DNA of 64,000 bases from an uncultured Nitrospirota bacterium. Lineage in GTDB: Bacteria; Nitrospirota; Nitrospiria; Nitrospirales; UBA8639. Within the stretch, counting starts at the first letter, position 1, and every line of letters begins with the position of its first letter. The DNA is taken from positions 186,001 to 250,000 of the forward strand of contig CAKZPV010000031.1 in the NCBI GenBank assembly GCA_937139405.1, read 5' to 3'. Both the position numbers and the translations under genes were made by a program. Below, one piece after another: positions 57,018 to 64,000 of this stretch. The notes beneath the pieces are model-generated. The model ran no database searches and had not been told where the DNA came from. It saw nothing but the letters and a program-made list of their open reading frames with translations.

Positions 57018-58460
57018 ATGAGTGCTTTGGACGACACCATCTGTGCAGTTGCCACTCCTGCTGGTGAAGGAGGTGTGGGCATTGTGCGAGTCAGCGGCCC
57101 CCAAGCCTTCCCCATCGCTTCGAATATTGTTCGGCTGCGTAGCGCGAAAGCCCTTTCGGACATTAAACCCTATCAATTGTATTTGGGGAAATTTCTGTGG
57201 GACCAATTCCAAACATATGATCAGGTCAAACAGAGTTCTCCCGCCGTATTGGATGAAGTGCTGATCGTGAACATGCGCGCGCCACGTTCATATACGGGAG
57301 AAGATGTTGTTGAAATACATGGTCACGGAGGACCACTTGTCGTGCGGGCAATTTGCGAAGCCCTGACGCAAGCCGGTGCCCGCATGGCCGAGCCGGGAGA
57401 ATTTACGAAACGAGCGTTTCTCAATGGGCGCCTAGACCTCACGCAAGCTGAAGCCGTGTTGGACACGATTCAAGCCAACTCCCTTCACAGTCTGAAATTA
57501 GCGCAGGAACACCTGCAAGGCGGTTTGTCAGGAGTCATTCAGGGCCATCGGGACGCGTTAGTTAAACTTCTGGCTCATGTAGAAGCCGAAATGGATTTTG
57601 GAGAAGAAGACATTCAATTCATTGAACAGCACGAATTACAAGAAAATCTCCGGAAGATGGCTAGGGCGATTGAAATATTAGTCGAGTCAACTCAAGAAGG
57701 CCGGATCATTCGTGAAGGGATTCGAACAGTCATACTCGGACGACCCAATGTGGGCAAGTCCAGCCTCTTGAATGCGATTCTCGATACCGATCGGGCCATA
57801 GTTTCCGACATTCCTGGAACCACTCGGGACGTGCTTGAGGAATCGGTTATGGTTGATGGAGTGATGATACGCTTGTTTGACACCGCAGGCTTACGAGAGT
57901 CGACAGACGAATTAGAGCAAGAAGGGATGAGCAGAGCCGAAGCGGTGATACAACGAGCGGATGTCCTTATTATGGCGTTTGATCAGAGTCATTCACTTAC
58001 CGAGCAAGACGTGAGCTTTATCAAACTGTACAAACAAAAACCGCGTGTGATGGTTTTAAACAAATGTGATCTCCCGCCCAAGGTTTCTCTAGAGGACTTG
58101 CAGGCCCATGTTAAGCAGCATGAAACACAAAATGAGTTTGAAACGGAATATATTCAGGCCTCTACGGTTTCGGGGGAAGGCATAGAGGAGCTCAAGAGAA
58201 GGCTGAAAACTTTGGCGGTAGGGAAAAGGCACGAAGCCGTCGATTCCGTGTTAGTCTCTCGGTTGAGGCATAAAGTGCTGCTTCAACAAGCAACTGAGGC
58301 CTTGCAAAATGCCCTGGCGGCGATTGATGATACGCAATCGGCCGAATGTGTGGCATTGGAACTACGAGTGGCTTTGCAAGCCCTGGGTGAAATAGTAGGG
58401 GTTGTGACCAACGAAGATATATTGGATCAGATCTTTAAAGAGTTCTGTATTGGTAAGTGA
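57018..58460 (+). CDS. mnmE: tRNA uridine-5-carboxymethylaminomethyl GTPase MnmE
   Basis: A 480-residue GTPase. With MnmG it modifies U34 of several tRNAs. The N-domain starts DTICAVATPAGEGGVGIVRVSGP, with PRSYTGEDVVEIHGHGGPLV. The GTPase domain has G1 GRPNVGKSSLLN, G3 DTAGLRES and G4 NKCD. The C-terminal end is FCIGK, the usual catalytic Cys motif. The ATG at 57018 is preferred; a GTG at 57006 is in frame. It is 18 nt after yidC. Confidence 0.96.
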   Translation: MSALDDTICAVATPAGEGGVGIVRVSGPQAFPIASNIVRLRSAKALSDIKPYQLYLGKFLWDQFQTYDQVKQSSPAVLDEVLIVNMRAPRSYTGEDVVEIHGHGGPLVVRAICEALTQAGARMAEPGEFTKRAFLNGRLDLTQAEAVLDTIQANSLHSLKLAQEHLQGGLSGVIQGHRDALVKLLAHVEAEMDFGEEDIQFIEQHELQENLRKMARAIEILVESTQEGRIIREGIRTVILGRPNVGKSSLLNAILDTDRAIVSDIPGTTRDVLEESVMVDGVMIRLFDTAGLRESTDELEQEGMSRAEAVIQRADVLIMAFDQSHSLTEQDVSFIKLYKQKPRVMVLNKCDLPPKVSLEDLQAHVKQHETQNEFETEYIQASTVSGEGIEELKRRLKTLAVGKRHEAVDSVLVSRLRHKVLLQQATEALQNALAAIDDTQSAECVALELRVALQALGEIVGVVTNEDILDQIFKEFCIGK

Positions 58461-58513
58461 ATTGACTGAGCGAAGAATAATGTTTGATAAATGATGAGTA
58501 ATGGATTGAACTG

Positions 58514-60373
58514 ATGAAAGAATGTGACATTGTCGTTGTCGGTGGAGGGCATGCCGGCTGCGAAGCAGCTTTAGCGGCAGCTCGTATGGGCTGTCAGGTG
58601 CTCTTGTTAACCATCGATCCTGGAAAAATTGCACAAATGCCATGTAACCCTGCGGTTGGAGGAATTGGTAAGGGGCATTTGGTGAAGGAACTCGATGCTC
58701 TTGGTGGGGAAATGGGCGTGAACACCGACAAGGCCGGGATCCAATTCCGAATACTCAATACGCGGAAGGGCCCTGCCGTTCGAGCCACCCGAGTGCAATG
58801 CGACAAAGAACTGTATGCCACAAGCATGCAGGAGACGTTGGCAAATCAAGAAAACTTGACCATTGTGGCAGGCACGGTAGACCGGATTTTGACGCACAAC
58901 GGAACAGTCACGGGAGTGAAAACCAGTACTGGCGACTCCATGGCTACGCGAGCCGTCGTGCTCACGTCGGGAACCTTCCTTAAAGGACTTATGCACATTG
59001 GCTTGACGCATCTTCCCGGAGGCCGGGCCGGGGAACCGTCCGCCGAGCATCTGTCGGATTGCATGTTGGATTTTGGGTTTGAGGTCGGGCGGTTAAAAAC
59101 AGGGACGCCGCCGCGCTTGGATCGAGACTCTATTAATTTTGATGGCATGGCCCCACAGCCTGGGGACCCTGTCCCACGCCCGTTTTCCTTCAAAACCCAA
59201 CACATTCCCAATCCTCAAATCGATTGTCATATTACCTATACCAATGAACAGGCCCACGACATAATTAAGAGTAATCTGGATCGATCACCCATGTATTGTG
59301 GGATGATTGAGTCCACCGGACCGCGGTACTGCCCGTCCATTGAAGATAAAGTCGTGCGATTTGCTGACAAAAATAGCCATCAGATTTTTATGGAGCCGGA
59401 AGTGTTGGGTGGAAAGTCGTATTATCCCAATGGCATTTCCACCAGCTTGCCGATTGATGTGCAGCAGGCCTTTGTCAAAATGATTCCAGGATTGGAACAG
59501 GCAGTGTTTCTCAGACCAGGCTATGCTGTCGAATATGATTACTTCCCTCCCCGACAACTTCATGAAACCTTAGAAACCAAACTTGTGAACGGGCTGTTTC
59601 ACGCGGGACAGATCAATGGCACATCGGGGTATGAGGAAGCCGCTGCACAAGGGATGATGGCAGGAATCAACGCTGCTCTTCGAGCGAAAGGCGAAGCGCC
59701 TCTCATTTTAGATCGCTCGCAAGCCTACATGGGAGTGTTAATTGATGATCTCATCACCAAAGATGCGCGCGAACCCTACCGCATGTTCACGTCGAGAGCG
59801 GAATATCGATTGCTCCTTCGTGAGGACAATGCCGATTATCGGCTCAAAGAAATTGGCTATCGCCTAGGATTAATTTCCCAACAGGAATATCTGGCGTTTA
59901 AACGGAAATGGGAAACAATAGACAAAGAACTCCACAGGCTGGGGAGCATCCACACGAAGATTCCTGAACTGGAACGTCAGACACATATTACGTTTGACGG
60001 ACCAGCCATTAGCACGTCACTTCTGCAACTGCTTCGCAGACCGGAACTTACCTACACGGACCTGCATCCCTTTCTTCATGGTGAAGAGGAAACGGATGTT
60101 GACGTGATTGAAGCCGTGGAGATCGCCGTGAAATATGAAGGGTATATCAAGCGGCAAGAGCAGGTGATCGAGCAATTCAAAAAATTAGAACACCGGCGCG
60201 TGCCTGATAATTTTGATTATCAAGGGATTAAAGGCTTCTCAAATGAAGTGGCCGAAAAACTCCAAAAAGTGCGTCCCTCTTCTATTGGGCAAGCCTCCCG
60301 AATTTCTGGAGTTACGCCTGCCGCCATCTCCCTCCTCCTCGTCGCACTCGAACGCCACAAAAAAGCCAGTTAA
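58514..60373 (+). CDS. mnmG: tRNA uridine-5-carboxymethylaminomethyl modification enzyme MnmG
   Basis: A 619-residue FAD enzyme and partner of MnmE. The FAD-binding site is [20 protein letters not shown] at the N-terminus. It has [45 protein letters not shown] and the C-terminal helical domain with YEGYIKRQ...[17 protein letters not shown]-like text. Length is typical. It follows mnmE by 53 nt. After it, an AT-rich gap of more than 700 bases separates the block from rsmG. Confidence 0.97.
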   Translation: MKECDIVVVGGGHAGCEAALAAARMGCQVLLLTIDPGKIAQMPCNPAVGGIGKGHLVKELDALGGEMGVNTDKAGIQFRILNTRKGPAVRATRVQCDKELYATSMQETLANQENLTIVAGTVDRILTHNGTVTGVKTSTGDSMATRAVVLTSGTFLKGLMHIGLTHLPGGRAGEPSAEHLSDCMLDFGFEVGRLKTGTPPRLDRDSINFDGMAPQPGDPVPRPFSFKTQHIPNPQIDCHITYTNEQAHDIIKSNLDRSPMYCGMIESTGPRYCPSIEDKVVRFADKNSHQIFMEPEVLGGKSYYPNGISTSLPIDVQQAFVKMIPGLEQAVFLRPGYAVEYDYFPPRQLHETLETKLVNGLFHAGQINGTSGYEEAAAQGMMAGINAALRAKGEAPLILDRSQAYMGVLIDDLITKDAREPYRMFTSRAEYRLLLREDNADYRLKEIGYRLGLISQQEYLAFKRKWETIDKELHRLGSIHTKIPELERQTHITFDGPAISTSLLQLLRRPELTYTDLHPFLHGEEETDVDVIEAVEIAVKYEGYIKRQEQVIEQFKKLEHRRVPDNFDYQGIKGFSNEVAEKLQKVRPSSIGQASRISGVTPAAISLLLVALERHKKAS

Positions 60374-61136
60374 AAAAGTTTTGGTTCTGTCGAAAATAGC
60401 GTAATGCATTTGCAGGAACCGTTTTCAGGAGAGGTATGCCATGCCACGACATTCTTCAAATGACTATTAAAGGTGTCAGGAACCTTTAAATTTATTATTG
60501 AATTTGACTCTGCTCTTTATGGGGCATTAAAAAGCTTGCACTACCTAAGGTTTAGGAAGGAATTTATTCGAAAAAAATCCTCCACGCTTTGATAGCAATT
60601 TTAAATAAAACACCTGATACTTTTTTGATATTCCATTTTTCTAATACTATCTATATGCTACTTGCCTTCTGAAAAAAATCAGAATTTAGATCATGCATTT
60701 CAAAAAATTGATAGACCTGGCTTTATTTTGGCCTAAAATGAAAGTGACCTAGAATTGGAATGGTCAGGAAAATAAAAATCACAAATATTTGAGTTAGACC
60801 AAGACGACAAAAGAAAGATAATAAAGTACACAAGCCAAGTTGGTTTTTCAGATTAGTACCATATAAAAATAGAAAACTAACACTGAAGAAATCTGGAAAT
60901 ATTTTGGTGGCTACTTAATCTAGACAATAAGAAATTGTCTATAGAAACAGGACTGAATTTTCTTGTGACCATCTCTTTCATTTGTCTAATGTCTAATGTG
61001 AATAATTATGTTGAAATCATCATTTAGGCGGAAAAAACTAAAATTAAAGAAATGCAGCTATTATTTTTGTGTACCAATTAGGTTAACCAAAAAATACAAT
61101 TACCATTATTGTTGAATTTTTATTTTTAAAGATAGG
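60374..61136. other. Long AT-rich gap between mnmG and rsmG
   Basis: About 760 bases with many A- and T-runs and no credible gene. It holds one copy of the RAYT-linked 13-bp motif at 60472-60484 near the left end. I saw no good DnaA box. The rsmG promoter must be near its right end. Confidence 0.55.
60472..60484 (-). repeat. 13-bp motif GGTTCCTGACACC, copy 3 (minus strand)
   Basis: GGTGTCAGGAACC on the plus strand is the exact reverse complement of copy 1. It is enclosed by TTAAA on the left and TTTAAA on the right, which lengthens its dyad. It lies about 24 kb from the RAYT gene. Confidence 0.6.
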
Positions 61137-61805
61137 ATGTTCCACGTGGAACATGAAGATAATATAGATAAATTTCTGAAATATTTCATCAAAGGTTCCC
61201 AAAAACTTGGGTTTTCTTTTCAAGAAGATATTCTAGAGAAGTTTTGCCTGTATTATAAGGAAATCAGTATCTGGAATCGTTCCATTAATCTGACTGGATT
61301 GCAAACACAACAAGAGCAGGCGGTTTTGCTTTTTGCCGATTCATTGGCTGGATCTTTAGCATTTCACAAAAATTCTTCAATTTCCCTTATCGATATTGGT
61401 ACTGGTGGTGGCTTTCCAGGAATTCCTCTAAAAATTGCTTTTCCTAATTTGGAATGTACTTTATTGGAACCGCGTGGAAATAAGACGGCTTTTCTTCACA
61501 CTGTTATTGGTAAGTTAGAACTCAAGGGCATATCAGTTCTTCAAAAACGTTTGGAAGATTGTCAGCCATTTATTAATGAAGAGGAAAAATTTGATGTTGC
61601 CATCAGTAAAGCGGTTAGCCTTGAAGTTATTTTGCCATATGTCAAAAACATTTTGAAAGAAAATGGGAAACTGGTTGTGTTTCGTTCTTCAAATATAGAT
61701 AATCGTGACAATCTGCAAGGACTGACAATAGACCGAGAAATCCCCTACGAACTGCCTTATGAGTTTGGAACCAGAGTGCTTTCTGTGCTAAAACACGTTC
61801 CATAA
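61137..61805 (+). CDS. rsmG: 16S rRNA (guanine-527-N7)-methyltransferase
   Basis: A 222-residue SAM methyltransferase acting on the 530 loop of 16S rRNA. The SAM motif is LIDIGTGGGFPGIPL near residues 84-98, with the N-terminal WNRSINLTGL typical of GidB. The first six residues MFHVEH are encoded by a parS site that begins one base after the A of the ATG, so the start codon is part of the site. RsmG-parA-parB is a common order. Confidence 0.95.
   Translation: MFHVEHEDNIDKFLKYFIKGSQKLGFSFQEDILEKFCLYYKEISIWNRSINLTGLQTQQEQAVLLFADSLAGSLAFHKNSSISLIDIGTGGGFPGIPLKIAFPNLECTLLEPRGNKTAFLHTVIGKLELKGISVLQKRLEDCQPFINEEEKFDVAISKAVSLEVILPYVKNILKENGKLVVFRSSNIDNRDNLQGLTIDREIPYELPYEFGTRVLSVLKHVP
61138..61153. 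promoter_or_regulatory. parS site 1 (spans the rsmG start)
   Basis: TGTTCCACGTGGAACA, a perfect 16-bp palindrome matching the ParB-binding consensus. It overlaps the ATG and first five codons of rsmG. Confidence 0.93.
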
Positions 61806-61822
61806 ATAATGCAGTTTTACAA

Positions 61823-61838
61823 TGTTCCACGTGGAACA
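61823..61838. promoter_or_regulatory. parS site 2 (between rsmG and parA)
   Basis: A second identical TGTTCCACGTGGAACA palindrome, 685 bases from the first and about 130 bases before parA. ParB loads here and spreads, organising the origin region. Confidence 0.93.
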
Positions 61839-61968
61839 TCCTATTTTTTGTATAAGCAAAATTATGCCATCCTTAGTTGTATTTTATTATATTTCTATAT
61901 AAAACGTTTTAATATCTTATACTTATAAATTTTAGCCGTAAATTGTTCTTTTAAAAAATGGAATCAAA

Positions 61969-62736
61969 GTGACCCGAATTATTGCCATCGCGAATCAGAA
62001 GGGTGGTGTTGGAAAAACCACGTCGGCTATTAATATTAGCGCAGCGTTGGCTACAATCGGGCAGTCTGTCCTATTAATCGATCTAGATCCTCAGGCCAAT
62101 GCCACCAGTGGAGTTTCAGTTGAGCCACAAGATGCAACGATTTATGAATGTCTTATGGAAGGCAAGCTTATAGAATCAGCAATTTTACCTACGTGCATAC
62201 ACGGTAATAATATCATTCCCTCCAAAGGAGATTTAGTTGGAGCTGAAATTGAGATCTCCAATATGGTTGATCGAGAAACTATTCTGAAGACTGTTGTTGG
62301 AGAAATTCAGGGCTATGATTTTGTCATTATCGATTGCCCTCCTGCCTTTGGGTTGCTCACGATTAACGCACTGGTGGCGGCTTCGGCGCTGATTGTTCCG
62401 GTGCAATGTGAATATTATGCGATGGAGGGATTGGGGCGACTGATGGGCAATGTGGACCGAATTCGTGATTCTTTCAATTCTGCTCTCGACCTACAGGGTA
62501 TCGTATTGACGATGTATGATTCTCGCATTAATCTTTCACGACAGGTTGAAAGCGAAATTCGAGGTTTTTTCAAAGAGAAAGTATTTCAAACCGTCATTCC
62601 TCGAAATGTAGCTCTGGCTGAAGCCCCAAGCCACGGGAAACCAGTGATGTCGTATAATGCAGCATCCAGTGGTGCTAAAGCCTACCTTGATTTGGCCAAG
62701 GAGATTCTCGCGAATGGAAAAGAAAGCATTGGGTAA
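61969..62736 (+). CDS. parA: Chromosome-partitioning ATPase ParA/Soj
   Basis: A 255-residue ParA/MinD-type ATPase. The deviant Walker A is KGGVGKTT at residues 11-18, with LLIDLDPQANATSG and Walker B VIIDCPPAFGLL. The C-terminal ESEIRGFFKEKVFQTVIPRNVALAEAPSHGKPV is typical of Soj. It starts at GTG with GGAA about 6 nt upstream. It uses ATP-dependent nucleoid binding to move ParB-parS complexes. parB overlaps its 3' end by 23 bp. Confidence 0.97.
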   Translation: MTRIIAIANQKGGVGKTTSAINISAALATIGQSVLLIDLDPQANATSGVSVEPQDATIYECLMEGKLIESAILPTCIHGNNIIPSKGDLVGAEIEISNMVDRETILKTVVGEIQGYDFVIIDCPPAFGLLTINALVAASALIVPVQCEYYAMEGLGRLMGNVDRIRDSFNSALDLQGIVLTMYDSRINLSRQVESEIRGFFKEKVFQTVIPRNVALAEAPSHGKPVMSYNAASSGAKAYLDLAKEILANGKESIG

Positions 62737-63571
62737 GGGCCTTCAAGCTCTACTTCCTGAAAAAAAGACACTGGCTTGGAAGGTTGAGCAGGATGGACAA
62801 ACTGTTTCCACGATCGCTCTGAAACACATTATTCCTAACCGCTATCAACCGCGGACTATTTTTATTGAAGACAATTTAGCTGAACTCGCACAGTCCATTA
62901 AGGAGCATGGTGTTCTGCAGCCTATTGTTGTTCGGCGTAAAGGTGATGGGGTCTATGAACTTATTGCGGGAGAGCGGCGTTTCCGGGCGGCAACTCTTGC
63001 CGGGTTGTCGACGGTTCCTGCCATTATTCGAAATTCTAACGATGAAAAAGCCTTAGCTCTTGCGTTAGTTGAAAATATTCAACGCCAAAATCTCAACCCT
63101 ATGGAAGAAGCGAAGGCCTATTCTCGATTGATGGGGGAATTTGGATTAACGCAAGACTTAGTGGCGAGTTCAGTCGGAAAAGATCGGTCTTCGATTGCGA
63201 ATATTCTTCGTCTCCTGAGTCTTCAAAAGGAGATTCAGCAACTTATTGAATCCGGCGCATTGAGCCTGGGGCATGCTAAGGTTTTGGCAGGCGTCTCTTC
63301 GCCCGGTACTCAACTTCAGATAGCCAAGCGAATTGTGTCGGATCATCTTTCTGTGAGACAAACGGAACAGCTTATTGCGGGCGAAAAAAGTGGAGGTTCC
63401 AGCAAACACCTGAAGACTAAGCCGAACACTTTTCAGCCTTTAGAGGATCAATTACGAAAACATTTCGGTACTAAGGTGCAAGTAAAGACTAGTGCCAAAG
63501 GAGGACAGCTCATCATTCACTATTATTCTGATGAAGAGCTAGACCGTGTGAGTGCAATAATTTTGGAATAG
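62714..63571 (+). CDS. parB: Chromosome-partitioning protein ParB/Spo0J
   Basis: A 285-residue DNA-binding CTPase. It begins KKALGKGLQALLP. The CTP-binding part has QPIVVRRKGDGVYELIAGERRFRAA (GERRFRA). A helix-turn-helix follows (LTQDLVASSVGKDRSSIANILRLL), then a C-terminal dimer domain (FQPLEDQLRKHFGTKVQVK...GGQLIIHYYSDEELDRV). The ATG at 62714 lies within the parA end and suits the family start; the frame extends 19 codons upstream without support. Its targets are the two parS sites nearby. Confidence 0.97.
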   Translation: MEKKALGKGLQALLPEKKTLAWKVEQDGQTVSTIALKHIIPNRYQPRTIFIEDNLAELAQSIKEHGVLQPIVVRRKGDGVYELIAGERRFRAATLAGLSTVPAIIRNSNDEKALALALVENIQRQNLNPMEEAKAYSRLMGEFGLTQDLVASSVGKDRSSIANILRLLSLQKEIQQLIESGALSLGHAKVLAGVSSPGTQLQIAKRIVSDHLSVRQTEQLIAGEKSGGSSKHLKTKPNTFQPLEDQLRKHFGTKVQVKTSAKGGQLIIHYYSDEELDRVSAIILE

Positions 63572-63717
63572 AATTTGAATGGATACTTCATTGTGGCATG
63601 GGGTCTTCCTTGAGCGAATTAGCATAATTAATAAGTAATACTTAGTTAAAAATGGTAGTGAATAACAGAGTGGAATTGTGGTTGAGCATCAAGTTCACTC
63701 AATGAGGGAGGGTCTCC

Positions 63718-64000
63718 ATGTTCGGAAAAAATACAGCTGAAGTTCCGCAAAATCCTGAGCCCCCGCAAGATGCCATGAAAATGCCGGGAGTTCTAAGTCC
63801 AGCGTTCTCAAACAATCATGAAGAGTCAGGCGATATCATTGCCTTTGTAGGAGAGGAGGTCGCTTTTAAAGGAACGATCCGTTACCAGGGCACAGTCAGA
63901 GTGGATGGGCGCCTCGAAGGGGAAATTTATACCGATGGGAATTTGATTATCGGTCAAAAAGCGGTCATCACAGCAAAAATTCAAGCCGGCACGATTACAT
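63718..64000 (+). CDS. Bactofilin (cut by window end)
   Basis: The frame opens at ATG 63718 with GAGGGAGGG about 6 nt upstream and runs off the window, giving 94 residues. The first ~45 residues are a Pro-rich disordered lead. Then comes the bactofilin core: IIAFVGEEVAFKGTIRYQGTVRVDGRLEGEI and TDGNLIIGQKAVITAKIQAGTI, a right-handed beta-helix that polymerises without nucleotide. In Myxococcus, bactofilins scaffold the ParABS machinery; position after parAB suggests a similar link here (inference). Confidence 0.9.
   Translation, partial: MFGKNTAEVPQNPEPPQDAMKMPGVLSPAFSNNHEESGDIIAFVGEEVAFKGTIRYQGTVRVDGRLEGEIYTDGNLIIGQKAVITAKIQAGTIT

Noticed and set aside
60374-61136. Origin of replication in the mnmG-rsmG gap
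   Set aside because: AT-rich and near parS, but I found no good DnaA boxes; the dnaA upstream region is the better candidate.
61642-61839. Minus-strand frame starting MFHVEH
   Set aside because: The palindromic parS site gives an ATG on both strands; this frame is antisense to rsmG and has no other support.

Overview
The window is a chromosomal segment from a Gram-negative, menaquinone-type bacterium. The best guess is Nitrospirota, probably a lower-GC (marine-type) Nitrospira. The reasons are the mix of DUF2914, DsrE-like, CbbQ-like and SUMF1-type genes, moderate GC by eye, and a dispersed inverted-repeat element that I recall from Nitrospira genomes. No rRNA gene is present, so the assignment is an inference.

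Layout. Positions 1-15.1 kb hold mostly single genes or pairs: a CbbQ-like AAA+ ATPase, a pentapeptide-repeat protein, a HAD phosphatase, secreted proteins, menG plus a B12-type radical SAM enzyme, DsrE-like and RicT-like proteins, a large MBL-fold protein, a HemD-like protein, a cyclase-like protein, an ICMT-like methyltransferase and a DUF2914 protein. Positions 15.1-25.9 kb hold a tiny lysine-rich histone H1-like gene, a PG-binding protein, gpsA, larB and larC (nickel-pincer cofactor), pdxA, rsmB and rpe. Positions 25.9-32.5 kb hold archaeal/eukaryal-type pheS-pheT, convergent with thrS-infC-rpmI-rplT, and a tRNA-Val. Positions 32.6-37.5 kb look like an accessory patch: a Fis-type regulator, a repeat element, a DASS transporter, a frameshifted PD-(D/E)XK nuclease-like gene and a REP-associated (HUH) transposase between copies of a 13-bp motif, then an rfaE2 whose 5' end runs into that motif. 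Positions 37.5-44.2 kb hold mfd, a SurA-like chaperone, engB, smpB, a DciA-like gene and a membrane-anchored protein.

Positions 44.3-64 kb are the replication and segregation neighbourhood. The minus strand carries dnaA-dnaN-gyrB-gyrA (no recF), with a DnaA-box cluster at the dnaA 5' end, then two DsrE-like genes and hisS. The plus strand carries rpmH-rnpA-yidD-yidC-mnmE-mnmG, then rsmG-parA-parB and a bactofilin cut by the window end. Two perfect parS palindromes flank rsmG, one of them spanning its start codon. Together these genes supply initiation, supercoiling, origin segregation, RNase P, membrane insertion and tRNA modification.

Most notable: (i) an archaeal-type PheRS beside the site where bacterial pheST normally sits, but in opposite orientation; (ii) a RAYT transposase with short palindrome-like motifs and a broken nuclease gene; (iii) a separate ~110-bp inverted-repeat element in two copies; (iv) a parS site that encodes the N-terminus of RsmG. 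I saw no CRISPR array, no prophage and no complete recognised defence system.
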